The position numbers and the translations under genes are program-made. Source: Thioalkalivibrio sp. ALJ3 (GTDB lineage Bacteria > Pseudomonadota > Gammaproteobacteria > Ectothiorhodospirales > Ectothiorhodospiraceae). From it: 64,000 bases of DNA. The DNA lies in the NCBI RefSeq assembly GCF_000377205.1, contig NZ_KB897908.1, positions 1-64,000 of the forward strand, read 5' to 3'. Positions 16,324 through 25,204 of the stretch are shown here, piece after piece. How positions within the stretch are numbered: the stretch's first letter is position 1; every line of letters starts with the position of its first letter. The notes beneath the pieces were generated by a model. It made no database searches, was not told where the DNA came from, and saw only the letters and a program-made list of their open reading frames with translations.

Positions 16324-16337
16324 TTGATCTGTATCAC
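16324..16337. promoter_or_regulatory. FNR/Anr-like site TTGAT-CTGT-ATCAC
   Basis: The site matches the FNR consensus TTGAT-N4-ATCAA at nine of ten defined bases. It is 66-79 bases upstream of the GGDEF-EAL gene start, inside a short AT-richer patch, and downstream of the next gene, so it can only serve this promoter. It suggests control by oxygen or nitric oxide. Confidence 0.5.
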
Positions 16338-16406
16338 ATTCCATTCCCGGGCGGGCCGGCCATGTGCCGTTTGCCTGCCGGGTGGTCGCCCTGCGCCTGG
16401 TCGCGA

Positions 16407-17423
16407 TCAGTGCTGTTCGTCGAGTTCTCGCAGGTTTTGCACCATGGTCTCCGGGGCGCGTTCATGGCCGGAGGGCAGGGTGGCCTCGGGGTCCAGCATC
16501 CAGGTGACAAGATCCGCGAAGGTGTCGTCCGCTCGGGTGTAGCGCGTGAGCATGTGGTAGCCCTCGGGGTAGAGCACCATGCGGTGGCCGGGATTGCCGG
16601 TCGCGGCCAGGTGTTCGGCCAGCGCGGCCGTGGGCCCTGGTGGTACCAGGTCATCCTTCGCGCCATAGAGCAGCAGGCTTGGGGCGGGGAGAGCACCCCC
16701 GGCGTTCAGCGCACGCCCCATTAGCGTGGTCAGACCATCCAGGGCATCGATGCGGGCATCGCGGAGGACGAGCGGGTCGTCGCGCATCTGCTCCAGGACC
16801 GCCGGGTCATCGGTGGGCCGGATGTCGAACTCCGCCGCCATCTCTCCCGACAGTCGCATGCCGGGGGCCAGGCGCGCGCCGACCCAGAGACCAAAGCGCT
16901 GATACCAGGGCATTTGATCGCGGCTCCAGACGGCCGGGCTGATGAGAATGGTCCCGCGCATGGGGGGCAGGTCGTCCCCGGTGGCGGCCAGCACGGCCAC
17001 GCCGCCGCCCATGCTCTTGCCGATCAGGTGGGGTGGCTGCTCCGGATAACGCTCGGCCAGCATGCGCAGCGCCGAGCGGGCATCCTCGGCCAGGGTCTCG
17101 TAGCCCGCCCAGCGGCCGACATCGCGGTTGGCGCCGAAGCCACGCTGGTCATACGCGTAGACCGCGATTCCGTGTTCGGCCAGGGCCTCGCCCAGCGGCG
17201 CCATGCTGCCGCCGTGGTCATTGAAGCCGTGCAAAACCAGCGCGACACGGCGGGGTTCCTCCGGGCCCCAGCGTTGCAGCGGCAGACGGGTCCCGTCCGC
17301 GGCCTTGAGGACCTCGGCGTCCGGGCGCTCCTCCAGGGCGTCGTCCGCGTCCGGGTATGGTGGGCTTCCGGCGCAGGAGGCCAGCCAGAAGGTTGCGAGG
17401 ACGACCCACCAGACGCGCATCAT
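16407..17423 (-). CDS. Lipoprotein alpha/beta hydrolase (lysophospholipase-like)
   Basis: The 338-residue product starts with a lipoprotein signal whose lipobox is LASC (the mature Cys follows WVVLATFWLAS). The hydrolase_4/monoacylglycerol-lipase-like domain has ALVLHGFNDHGGSM (oxyanion region), the nucleophile elbow GKSMGGG, an acidic residue in LLYGAKDDLVPP, and the histidine in PEGYHMLTR. It probably cleaves an ester of a lipid or lipid-like substrate at the envelope. Two adjacent ATG codons (17423 and 17420) are possible starts. Seven bases separate it from the upstream recombinase-family gene, indicating an operon. Confidence 0.88.
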   Translation of the reverse strand: MMRVWWVVLATFWLASCAGSPPYPDADDALEERPDAEVLKAADGTRLPLQRWGPEEPRRVALVLHGFNDHGGSMAPLGEALAEHGIAVYAYDQRGFGANRDVGRWAGYETLAEDARSALRMLAERYPEQPPHLIGKSMGGGVAVLAATGDDLPPMRGTILISPAVWSRDQMPWYQRFGLWVGARLAPGMRLSGEMAAEFDIRPTDDPAVLEQMRDDPLVLRDARIDALDGLTTLMGRALNAGGALPAPSLLLYGAKDDLVPPGPTAALAEHLAATGNPGHRMVLYPEGYHMLTRYTRADDTFADLVTWMLDPEATLPSGHERAPETMVQNLRELDEQH

Positions 17424-17430
17424 GGCGAGT

Positions 17431-19452
17431 TCACCTGGGCGGTGCCCCGTCACCTTCCTGTGTCGCGCCATCCCGGGGCGGGAGCAGGAATTGCGCCGGA
17501 TGCTGGCGCAGGTGCCGGCCATAGGCCTTCAGTACGCGGTCGAAGGCCCCGATACGCACGCCGCGGGCGCGCAGGGCGACGTACAGGGCGAGGCCAAAGC
17601 TGACCCACAGGTTGACCGCGCCAATCAGCAGCACGAACACCAGGAACAGCAGGAAGGTGAACATGCCGATGGACTCGCTGGCGGTCACGTAGCCGAGGTT
17701 CGCGGAGGCGAAGGCCACATGCTGAATGTCCAGCGGCAGGTTCAGCAGGTAGCCGACAAAACCGGTCATGCCCAGCAGCATGCCGAACAGGAAATTGCCC
17801 AGCACCGCGCCGTAGTTGTATCCGACCCAGTCGGCGAGTCGATGGCGCGTGGTGGTTGGCAGCAGCCGTTGCAGCAGTGGGTGTTCGCGCAGACGACCGG
17901 GCAGATCGAGATAGGCGCAGCGGTTGTCGAAGAAGCCGGCGATCAGGCCGGAGACGAACAGCCACACCCCGGCGATGGCCGCGAAGAACAGCGCCAGGCC
18001 CATGATCGGGCGCAGGCCGTCCAGCAGATAATCCGCCTCGGCGCCCGACAAAATCGGTGTGCCGAAACCCCAGGCCGCGAGGAGTCCGATCAGCAGTGCT
18101 GTGGGGAGCGCGACGCCCACGTTGCCCAGCACGGCCGCGAACTGGGAGCGTCCGACCCGTACCAGCAGTTCCGCGAGTTTCGAGGCGTCTGCGGTGCCGC
18201 GTTCGTTCTCCTCGATCGCGGCCGCCAGCCGCGCGGCGGTCATCGCTGGCTGTTTGGTCGCGACGGTGAAGTGAAGGATGTGGATCAGCACGAAGCCCAG
18301 GCCGTAGTTCAGGCTGACCCACAAGGCGTTCCAGCCCTCGGACAGGCCCAGGGATTCCACCTGGATCTTGATCAGCGCCATGAAGGCGATGATCAGGCCC
18401 GCCCCGGCCCCCGAGCGCAGCATCATCAGATATTCGCCACGATCACGGGTGATGTAGTGCTCGCCGGTATCGGAGACATGCTGGGTGATGCTGCGCGAGA
18501 CCAGGCGGATGTTGTCCTGCCACAGCGCGCGCAGCCCATGGCGACGGGCACTGGTCGTGACCAGCTCGCGGAACACGCCCACCGCGGTGGCTCGGGTGTG
18601 TGCCTCCTCACGCGGTTCCAGCAGGTCCAGCAGCTTGTGGATTCGCGACAGCGTCTGGTCCAGGCGCTCCAGCAGGTGGGTCAGCGACAGGCTGCTGCCG
18701 TGCGTGATCGCGCGCCGACGCAGGCGCAGGATCTGATCCCCGCACTGCTCCAGCAGCACTCGTGCGTGGGCGTCGTCCATGCGTTCGTGGCTGGGGTCCT
18801 GCAGCCAGGCGCGGTAGTCGCGCACATAGGCGGAGATCTCGCGCTCCTGTGCGACGAAGGCTGAGTTGCGCTCGGCAATCGACGGGTCCAGGCGCAGCAA
18901 TTCCGGTTCCAGCTCCTCGGCTGCGATCCAGATCGAGAGCATCTCCAGGGCGTAGAGCGTCTCGCTGCGAGCGCGGTCCAGAACGCCGGGGTGTTCGCCT
19001 GACAGGCAGCCCAGTGCCCCGAGCAGACGTGACCAGGCATCGTCCGGGAGCGCGGATACCCAGATGGCGTCATCGGGGTCGTGGAAGACGTGGTAGAGGA
19101 CGTCCCGGAGATCCGTACGTTCCATCGGGCGCGGGTTGATGCGCTCGTACAGGAGCTCCGCCGCCTCGCGGAAGAAGCCCTTGCGGGAGAACAGGCCCAC
19201 ACCGGTGTACAGCGTCAGGTGGCGGGCGTCCTCCAGCCCGGCCTCCAGGCGCTCGCGCAGCCTTTCACGTACTTCCGGCTGCTCGTTGAGCGCCAGTGCA
19301 AGGCTTTCGATGCGGGCAATGACCGGTGCGACGTTGCGCGGGCTGGCCGGGCGCAGCCAGTCAACGATGCGACGCAGGGTCTCGGCGAGATCGCACTGAC
19401 TGTCATCTTGCAACGCGTCCAGCAGCTGTGCGGCATCGTCCGGGTTCTGCAT
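17431..19452 (-). CDS. 'SpecificRecomb' family multi-pass membrane protein (PF10136)
   Basis: The 673-residue protein matches the family labelled 'site-specific recombinase' in databases. The N-terminal half is helical and soluble (LYTGVGLFSRKGFFREAAELLYERI, LYHVFHDPDDAIWVSALPDD). The C-terminal half has six or more membrane segments (for example IIAFMALIKIQVESLG, ALPTALLIGLLAAWGFG, LALFFAAIAGVWLFVSGLIA). No recombinase catalytic motif is visible, and the membrane topology makes the historic name doubtful. It shares a short-gap operon with the downstream lipoprotein hydrolase. Function is unknown. Confidence 0.8.
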   Translation of the reverse strand: MQNPDDAAQLLDALQDDSQCDLAETLRRIVDWLRPASPRNVAPVIARIESLALALNEQPEVRERLRERLEAGLEDARHLTLYTGVGLFSRKGFFREAAELLYERINPRPMERTDLRDVLYHVFHDPDDAIWVSALPDDAWSRLLGALGCLSGEHPGVLDRARSETLYALEMLSIWIAAEELEPELLRLDPSIAERNSAFVAQEREISAYVRDYRAWLQDPSHERMDDAHARVLLEQCGDQILRLRRRAITHGSSLSLTHLLERLDQTLSRIHKLLDLLEPREEAHTRATAVGVFRELVTTSARRHGLRALWQDNIRLVSRSITQHVSDTGEHYITRDRGEYLMMLRSGAGAGLIIAFMALIKIQVESLGLSEGWNALWVSLNYGLGFVLIHILHFTVATKQPAMTAARLAAAIEENERGTADASKLAELLVRVGRSQFAAVLGNVGVALPTALLIGLLAAWGFGTPILSGAEADYLLDGLRPIMGLALFFAAIAGVWLFVSGLIAGFFDNRCAYLDLPGRLREHPLLQRLLPTTTRHRLADWVGYNYGAVLGNFLFGMLLGMTGFVGYLLNLPLDIQHVAFASANLGYVTASESIGMFTFLLFLVFVLLIGAVNLWVSFGLALYVALRARGVRIGAFDRVLKAYGRHLRQHPAQFLLPPRDGATQEGDGAPPR

Positions 19453-19549
19453 AACGCTCCCTGCGCAATCGGAATGCGCCCATTATACGGACAGCACAGG
19501 CGTGTTCAGCGTGCCTCGAGCGTTGGGGTCCTCCGCACGAGGAGGCGTT

Positions 19550-22500
19550 CTAGGCCGGTACTCCCTGGTATCGGCGTAGCCATTTAGCGAACGCATCGGG
19601 CGGCTGGGGGCGGGTGGCGAGGTAACCCTGATAGGCATCACAGCCCATTTGGCGCAGCAGGTCCAGGTGCTCCTCGGTTTCGACACCTTCGGCCAGCACT
19701 TCGAGCCGCAGGCCGTGGCCCATCGTGATGATGGCGGCCGTCAGCTCGCGGTTGTCTTCGTGCGCGACCAGATCCCGGATGAAGCGCTGATCGATCTTGA
19801 GTTTGTCGAGCGGGAAGTGCTGTAGATAGGCCAGCGACGAATACCCGGTGCCGAAATCATCGATCGACAGCCGTATCCCCAGGGCCCGCAAGGCCTCCAG
19901 CGTATTCCGGGAGGCCTGGCTTTGCTGGATAATCGTGCTCTCGGTAATTTCCAGCTCCAGGTGATGTGCCGGGAGTCCTGTTTCCGCCAGTGTCTGGCGG
20001 ACGACATCGGGGACGTCCTGCAGTAGAAACTGTTGTGGCGAGAGGTTGATGGCCAGCGCGTCCAGGTCCATGCCTTCGTCGCGCCACGTTCGCATCTGGC
20101 GACAGCCTTCGCGCAGTACCTGCTCGCCGATACCCGCGATCAGGCCGCTGTCCTCGGCCACCTCGATGAACTCGGAGGGCAGGATCAACCCCTGTTCGGG
20201 ATCCCGCCAGCGCAGCAGGGCCTCCGCGCCGATCACCCGGCCGTCGGCAATGCGGATGAACGGCTGATAGTGCAGCTCGAATTCCTCCTGCGCGATCGCG
20301 CGGCGCAGTCGGTTCTCCAGGGACAATCGCTCGACCGCCTGTCGGGTCAGGTCCTGCGTGTAGAACTGGTAGTTGTTACGACCCTGCTCCTTGGCCTCGT
20401 ACATCGCGCTGTCGGCGTTGCGCATCATCTCTTCCAGCGTGTTGCCGTCGTTCGGGAACACGCTGATGCCGATACTGGCGCCGATGAAGACCTCATACCC
20501 GCTGGGCAGGGAGAACGGCGCGGCCAGCCGGGTGATCACATCCTGCGCCACGGTGCCGGCGTCCTCGGGGCGCTCGATTCGGCCCAGTAGCACGGCGAAC
20601 TCGTCACCCCCCAGGCGGGCAAAGGTGTCCTCCCCCCGCAGCCGCAATGCGAGGCGTTCGGGGATCGCCGCCAGGAGCTCGTCGCCGACCGAATGGCCGA
20701 GGCTGTCGTTGATCGCCTTGAACCGGTCAAGGTCGATGATCAGCACCGCGATGCGTTCCCCGTGGCGTTTGCTGTGTTCGATGGCTTTGTCCAGCTTGAA
20801 CTCGAACAGGGCACGGTTGGGAAGGTCCGTCAGGGTATCGTGGTGAGCCAGGTACTCGAGGCGATCCTGGCTTTGCCTGATGTCGGAGATGTCCGTGAAT
20901 ATGCCGACATAGTGGGTCGTTTCATTCTGGGCATTGCGTACGGCGTTGATCGTGAGCCACTCGGGATATTCTTCTCCACTCTTGCGGCGGTTCCAGATCT
21001 CGCCCTGCCAGTGTCCGGAGGTGCGCAGGGCTTTCCACATCGCCCTGTAGAACGATGATCGGTGACGAGCGCTGCGGATCAAGGCTGGCGTTTGTCCCAG
21101 GACTTCCTCTTCCGTGTAGCCGGTGATCTCCGTAAAGGCCGGGTTGACGGACACGATACGGGCATCCGGAGCGGTCACCATGATCCCGTCGTGCGTGTGG
21201 TCGAACACCATGGCGGCTTGAACGAGCGCGGTCTCGTTGCGCTTTCTTGCGCTGATATCCTGGAACGCCCCCTGAACGGTGCGGATGCTGCCCGTCTCGT
21301 CGCGTACGGGCTCGCCGATTGTGCGGACCCAGACGCGATCGCCATGCGCGTCTATGATCTGCAACTCCTCGTCGAACGGGACGCCGTTCTCGGCGCAGGC
21401 CGAGAAAACCCGGCGGATGTGGTCCTGGTACTCCGGTGCGTAGTAGCCGACACCCTGATCTACCGGCACGCTTCTCGCCTGTGGCAGGCCATGAATCCGC
21501 GCCACTTGATCGGACCAGTGCACGACGCCTGCTTCCAGATCAGCCTCCCAGCCGCCGACGTTCCCGATGCGTTCGGCGATCTCGAGCAGCCGCTGGCTGG
21601 ACGCCAGACGCAGCTCGAACTGTTTGCGGTCGTGGATGTCCTGGAATGCACCGCGCAAACGCACGACGCGTCTGTCGACCACCTCGGGCTGGCAGTTGGC
21701 CCGGGTCCAGATCTCGCTTCCATCGGCACGGCTCAGGCGCAGTTCCAGGTCGTAGGGGGTCCCATGGTGGATGGCCTCGTCGATGGCACGGCGGAGCATG
21801 GGGCGATCATCAGGATGAAAGAGCCCGATGGCCTCTTCCAGTGGCGGTTCGATTCCGGGGGGCAGGTCGAGAATGCGCTGCGTCTCCGGCGTACAGACGA
21901 CCGCTTGAGTGGCCAAGTCCATCTCCCAGCCACCGACCCTGGCGAGGCTGCTCGTGGACTGCAGCAGCGTCTCACTTTCGCGCAGGGCCTGTTCCGCCTG
22001 TTGATGCTGGGCGGCCAGAAGCGCCAGCTCGTGCTGTGCGCGCTCGGCGGCCTCGGTACGGTTACGCGCCCGGTGCAGCTGATTCAGGGCCGCACCCAGG
22101 GTCAGTGCCAGGACACCGCCGAACACCAAAACGAGCGACGGAAAGAAGGTATCCTCCACGCCCCTTTCGCGCAGCTCATTGCTCAGCGCCTGCCACAGCA
22201 GCAGGGAGACGGTCAGGACCGCAATACCCGCCGGAATGGGTATCCAGGCTAGCGGGTCCATTTCCAGCTCGGTGGCCTCGCGCCAGGCCAGCGCCAGCAG
22301 CCCGAAACCAAGGACGAGAAACCCGAGGGAGGTCTGAATCGCCATTTGTGCCAGGGCACCCCAGCCATAGGCGGTGGGGAGCCCGATCAAGTACCCGACC
22401 AGCGCGACCAGGCCCAACCCCAGGACCAGGGCGGCGAGCACCGCCTTTGCCATCGGTGCCCAGACCTGTCCGCGTAGCCAGCCGTTCAGGAGCAGGCCAG

Positions 22501-22891
22501 TGCCTGCCAGGAGAAAGCTGAGCGCGGTATTGGGTGCCATGCGACCGGGGTGCGAGGTTTGCACAGTGAGGTCATGCCGCATGAGCAGTTCGTCGATCCC
22601 GAGGTCTATCGCCAGGATGTACTGCGACAAGCTGAACAGCCCGAGCAGCCCTGTAATGGCGCCCAGTGCCGCGGCACTGGCTGGGCGCTGGGCCAGAAAC
22701 AGGAGCAGCGCGCCGCCAGCCAGCACAAAGGCCAGGGCCGTGTTGTACTGCACGGGCGCCCAGTCCGGATGGACCTGGACCAGTGGGGTCCAGCCCGTGT
22801 GCCAGCCAAGAAGCACCATGGCGCCCAGCACCACCAGCAAGGCGCCGGCGGCCAGTGTCAGGCCACCAAGGGTGTTCAGGGACGTTTTCAT
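19550..22891 (-). CDS. Membrane PAS-PAS-PAS-GGDEF-EAL c-di-GMP protein
   Basis: This 1113-residue protein has about eight N-terminal membrane segments (a MASE-like sensor, residues ~5-275), a short coiled coil (AAERAQHELALLAAQHQQAE), three PAS/PAC units (GGWEMDLATQ.., GGWEADLEAG.., DHTHDGIMVTAPDARI..), then GGDEF (RLGGDEFAVLL, with an RGED inhibitory site five residues before) and a canonical EAL domain (GAEALLRWR, INLSPQQF, LEITEST, IDDFGTGYSS, LKIDQRF, AEGVETEE). All residues for both activities appear present, as in bifunctional or switchable enzymes. I chose the ATG at 22891 because it begins the first membrane segment; an in-frame start at 22942 would add 17 residues. Confidence 0.92.
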   Translation of the reverse strand: MKTSLNTLGGLTLAAGALLVVLGAMVLLGWHTGWTPLVQVHPDWAPVQYNTALAFVLAGGALLLFLAQRPASAAALGAITGLLGLFSLSQYILAIDLGIDELLMRHDLTVQTSHPGRMAPNTALSFLLAGTGLLLNGWLRGQVWAPMAKAVLAALVLGLGLVALVGYLIGLPTAYGWGALAQMAIQTSLGFLVLGFGLLALAWREATELEMDPLAWIPIPAGIAVLTVSLLLWQALSNELRERGVEDTFFPSLVLVFGGVLALTLGAALNQLHRARNRTEAAERAQHELALLAAQHQQAEQALRESETLLQSTSSLARVGGWEMDLATQAVVCTPETQRILDLPPGIEPPLEEAIGLFHPDDRPMLRRAIDEAIHHGTPYDLELRLSRADGSEIWTRANCQPEVVDRRVVRLRGAFQDIHDRKQFELRLASSQRLLEIAERIGNVGGWEADLEAGVVHWSDQVARIHGLPQARSVPVDQGVGYYAPEYQDHIRRVFSACAENGVPFDEELQIIDAHGDRVWVRTIGEPVRDETGSIRTVQGAFQDISARKRNETALVQAAMVFDHTHDGIMVTAPDARIVSVNPAFTEITGYTEEEVLGQTPALIRSARHRSSFYRAMWKALRTSGHWQGEIWNRRKSGEEYPEWLTINAVRNAQNETTHYVGIFTDISDIRQSQDRLEYLAHHDTLTDLPNRALFEFKLDKAIEHSKRHGERIAVLIIDLDRFKAINDSLGHSVGDELLAAIPERLALRLRGEDTFARLGGDEFAVLLGRIERPEDAGTVAQDVITRLAAPFSLPSGYEVFIGASIGISVFPNDGNTLEEMMRNADSAMYEAKEQGRNNYQFYTQDLTRQAVERLSLENRLRRAIAQEEFELHYQPFIRIADGRVIGAEALLRWRDPEQGLILPSEFIEVAEDSGLIAGIGEQVLREGCRQMRTWRDEGMDLDALAINLSPQQFLLQDVPDVVRQTLAETGLPAHHLELEITESTIIQQSQASRNTLEALRALGIRLSIDDFGTGYSSLAYLQHFPLDKLKIDQRFIRDLVAHEDNRELTAAIITMGHGLRLEVLAEGVETEEHLDLLRQMGCDAYQGYLATRPQPPDAFAKWLRRYQGVPA

Positions 22892-23008
22892 GGTGCTTCT
22901 ATCTGGAGTCCCCGATTGCCGCGGGTGCGGTAGTAACTCCAAAAGTAGCAGAAAATAGGTACTGACAGCGCCTCAACCAACGGCCTGCCTCAGCCGCTGC
23001 GCGTTCAT

Positions 23009-23638
23009 TCAGGATTTCTTGCCCAGCAGGTCGGCGAAGCCGTGGTTGACGTCACGATGGCCCGCCTCGTCTTCACGCACGGCGCGGATCACGTCTATCA
23101 GGCGCGCGTCCTCCGGCAGGTCCCAGTACTGGATGGCACGCTCGGGAGCGGGGATGTTCTCGATCGCGCCGGTTTCCACTTCCTCCAGATACTCCGTGTA
23201 GCTGGCCACCGCCTCTTCCTCGAAATAGCCCACGATGCGATGGGCTGTCCGCGAGGAGACGAGATAGATCAGGAAGTACAGTGTGTAGAAAAAACCCTGC
23301 GCCAGGATAATCAGGACCCGTTCGAACCAGTTGGGCGAGGCGATTTCGATGAAGGTGAGCAGGTGCATGCGCTCGTTTTCGGCCTCGTCCATCAGGGTGC
23401 GGATCCAGCCGTGGTCGTCCTCCATGCGCCGCAGCGAACGCAGATGCTGCAACGTGGCGCCGACCATGCCGGGTACCCCGGCCACGGTTTCCAGCACGAC
23501 CGCACGGTGGCCGTAGCGGCGAGCAAACACGGTATCGGCAAACAGGCGCATCAATGAGGTAAAAGCCCGTGCGACACGGTCGGAGAGATCGCGCGGTTCG
23601 TGATGGCGGGTCAGGTCCGTTTCCCGGTCGATGGTCAT
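23009..23638 (-). CDS. aox: Alternative oxidase (cyanide-insensitive ubiquinol oxidase)
   Basis: AOX is a di-iron, membrane-surface enzyme that oxidises ubiquinol and reduces oxygen to water without pumping protons. The 209-residue product has all ligand motifs: LETVAGVPGM (E50), AENERMHLL (E89, H92), FEEEAVASY (E140-142 cluster) and EDEAGHRDVNH (E191, H194). The two hydrophobic hairpins that bind one leaflet are at about 107-128 and near VAGVPGMVG. Bacterial AOX is uncommon and patchily distributed. The gene stands alone, divergent from the CsoS1D-like gene, with a palindrome upstream (23705-23725). Confidence 0.95.
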   Translation of the reverse strand: MTIDRETDLTRHHEPRDLSDRVARAFTSLMRLFADTVFARRYGHRAVVLETVAGVPGMVGATLQHLRSLRRMEDDHGWIRTLMDEAENERMHLLTFIEIASPNWFERVLIILAQGFFYTLYFLIYLVSSRTAHRIVGYFEEEAVASYTEYLEEVETGAIENIPAPERAIQYWDLPEDARLIDVIRAVREDEAGHRDVNHGFADLLGKKS

Positions 23639-23704
23639 GCATGCTCCCGGTATGGGTGGCGATAAGCATGGACGCTTCGTCCTTGAGCCTAGAAGCGGTC
23701 AAGC

Positions 23705-23725
23705 GAAATGTCTCTGGTACATTTC
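23705..23725. promoter_or_regulatory. Inverted repeat GAAATGT-N7-ACATTTC upstream of aox
   Basis: A perfect 7-bp inverted repeat lies 67-87 bases upstream of the aox start in the region shared with the divergent CsoS1D-like gene. AOX in Vibrio fischeri is controlled by the NO sensor NsrR, but the half-site spacing here (ATG to CAT spanning 15 bases) differs from the usual NsrR operator. I only call it a candidate operator. Confidence 0.45.
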
Positions 23726-23919
23726 ACAGATTGGGGGCTCTGCACGCTTCCGAGACGGCCGCCCGACATTGAGCTTCGCGGGCGGTGCGTTCACAATACG
23801 CCCCTCTATTCTCCCGTGTGCGCGGACAAGCCGGCGGTTTTCTGGCGGCTCAAACGCGTGTGTGCGGGTTCCCGCGCGGGCTCGGGCCGCGCCACGCGGG
23901 ATAACGGGGCGTTGCCCCG

Positions 23920-24546
23920 GTGAGCAAATCGATGATCAAGCTGCGCACTTACGTCTACATGGATTCCCTCCAGCCCCAGCTGGCGGAATACATGGCCACT
24001 GTCTCCCAGGGCTTCCTGCCCGTGCCGGGGGATGCGTGCCTGTGGGTGGAGGTCTCGCCGGGCATGGCCGTGCACCGGCTGACCGACGTCGCGCTGAAGG
24101 CCACCCGGGTGCACCTTGCGCAGCAGGTCGTGGAGCGCGAGTTCGGTTCCATGGTGATCCACCATCGCGACCAGAGCGATGTGCAGGAGGCCGGGCGCGT
24201 TCTGCTGCAGCGCCTGGGAGCGGATCAGTCCGAACGCCAGCCCTGCCGTATCCCGTGGCAGGAAACCATCCGCGGCATGACGCCGGACCACACGGTACTG
24301 ATCAACCGCCAGAACCGGCGCGGCAACATGATCCTGCCGGACCAGAGCATGTTCATCCTCGAGGCGGAGCCCGCTGGCTACATCATCTATGCGGCCAACC
24401 AGGCCCTGAAGGCATCCCATGTGTCGCTGATTGACGTGCGCGCGGTGGGCGCGTTCGGTCGCCTGACGCTGGCGGGCTCCGAGGCGGACATCGACGAGGC
24501 GGCGCGGGCGGCGATCCACGCCTTGCACAACCCCGCAGGGACGTAG
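23920..24546 (+). CDS. csoS1D: Tandem BMC-domain shell protein resembling CsoS1D
   Basis: This product of about 208 residues has two BMC-like halves. The first runs from about [22 protein letters not shown] through [15 protein letters not shown] to [15 protein letters not shown]. The second is [19 protein letters not shown] followed by [20 protein letters not shown] and [16 protein letters not shown]. That is the pattern of CsoS1D, the trimeric pseudohexamer of alpha-carboxysomes with a gated pore. No other carboxysome gene is in the window. It probably decorates shells encoded elsewhere. The start may be the GTG at 23920 or the ATG at 23932 ([11 protein letters not shown]). The NUDIX gene starts one base after the stop, so the two are co-transcribed. 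Confidence 0.8.
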   Translation: MSKSMIKLRTYVYMDSLQPQLAEYMATVSQGFLPVPGDACLWVEVSPGMAVHRLTDVALKATRVHLAQQVVEREFGSMVIHHRDQSDVQEAGRVLLQRLGADQSERQPCRIPWQETIRGMTPDHTVLINRQNRRGNMILPDQSMFILEAEPAGYIIYAANQALKASHVSLIDVRAVGAFGRLTLAGSEADIDEAARAAIHALHNPAGT

Positions 24547-24547
24547 C

Positions 24548-25129
24548 ATGCATCGCGCGCAACTGCTGGAACTGCTGGCCCGTCATCAGAGTCGATTCAT
24601 CGAGGAAGCGGGATTTGTCAGGCGTGCGCTTGAGTTTGTTGGGCAGCACCCGGACTGCTTTCACTGCGACCTGCTCCCGGCACATGTAACCGGGTCGGCC
24701 TGGGTGGTTAGCCCCGACCGCGAGCGGGTGCTGCTGTTGCTGCATGGCAAGCACCATCGCTGGTTTCAGCCGGGCGGGCATGCCGACGGGCAAGCCGACA
24801 TCCTGCAGGTCGCCCTGCGCGAGATCCACGAGGAGACCGGCATTCCCTCGGAGCATATCCACCTGGTGGCCGAGGATATCTTCGACCTCGATATCCATAC
24901 CATCCCGGCGAGCCCGCACTTCCCCATGCACGAGCATATCGACGTGCGCTTCCTGCTGGAGATCGACGACCGCCTGCCGGTACCGGGCAGCCACGAATCG
25001 CACGACATCCTCTGGGTGCCGCTGCAGCACGTCTCGCGCTTCAACAACAGCCGGTCGTTGTGGCGCATGGTGGAAAAGACCCGCCAGCTCCGTACCTGGG
25101 TGCACACCCACCCGCGTCGTCGTTACTAG
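24548..25129 (+). CDS. NUDIX hydrolase
   Basis: This 193-residue protein has the Nudix box GGHADGQADILQVALREI followed by HEETGI. The catalytic REIHEE is intact, and the first glutamate of the classical box is replaced by an Ala/Asp pair, as in several PGGHxDG-type members. The substrate, a nucleoside diphosphate linked to another group, cannot be told. The C-terminus is His/Arg-rich (THPRRRY). The one-base gap behind the CsoS1D-like gene is notable: it suggests co-expression of a metabolite-cleaving enzyme with a shell component. Confidence 0.88.
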   Translation: MHRAQLLELLARHQSRFIEEAGFVRRALEFVGQHPDCFHCDLLPAHVTGSAWVVSPDRERVLLLLHGKHHRWFQPGGHADGQADILQVALREIHEETGIPSEHIHLVAEDIFDLDIHTIPASPHFPMHEHIDVRFLLEIDDRLPVPGSHESHDILWVPLQHVSRFNNSRSLWRMVEKTRQLRTWVHTHPRRRY

Positions 25130-25204
25130 CCGGAGGGGGATGGGCGCTCGCCGTCCCGGCCGAGGGTCCCGGACGCCCCGACCCCGAGCCGCTGGGCCCC
25201 CCGT

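Noticed and set aside
17431-19452. Treating the PF10136 protein as a DNA recombinase
   Set aside because: Half the protein is membrane helices and no tyrosine or serine recombinase motif is visible; the family name appears to be historical.
23705-23725. Calling the aox palindrome an NsrR site
   Set aside because: Half-site spacing and sequence do not fit the usual NsrR operator; kept only as an unnamed operator candidate.
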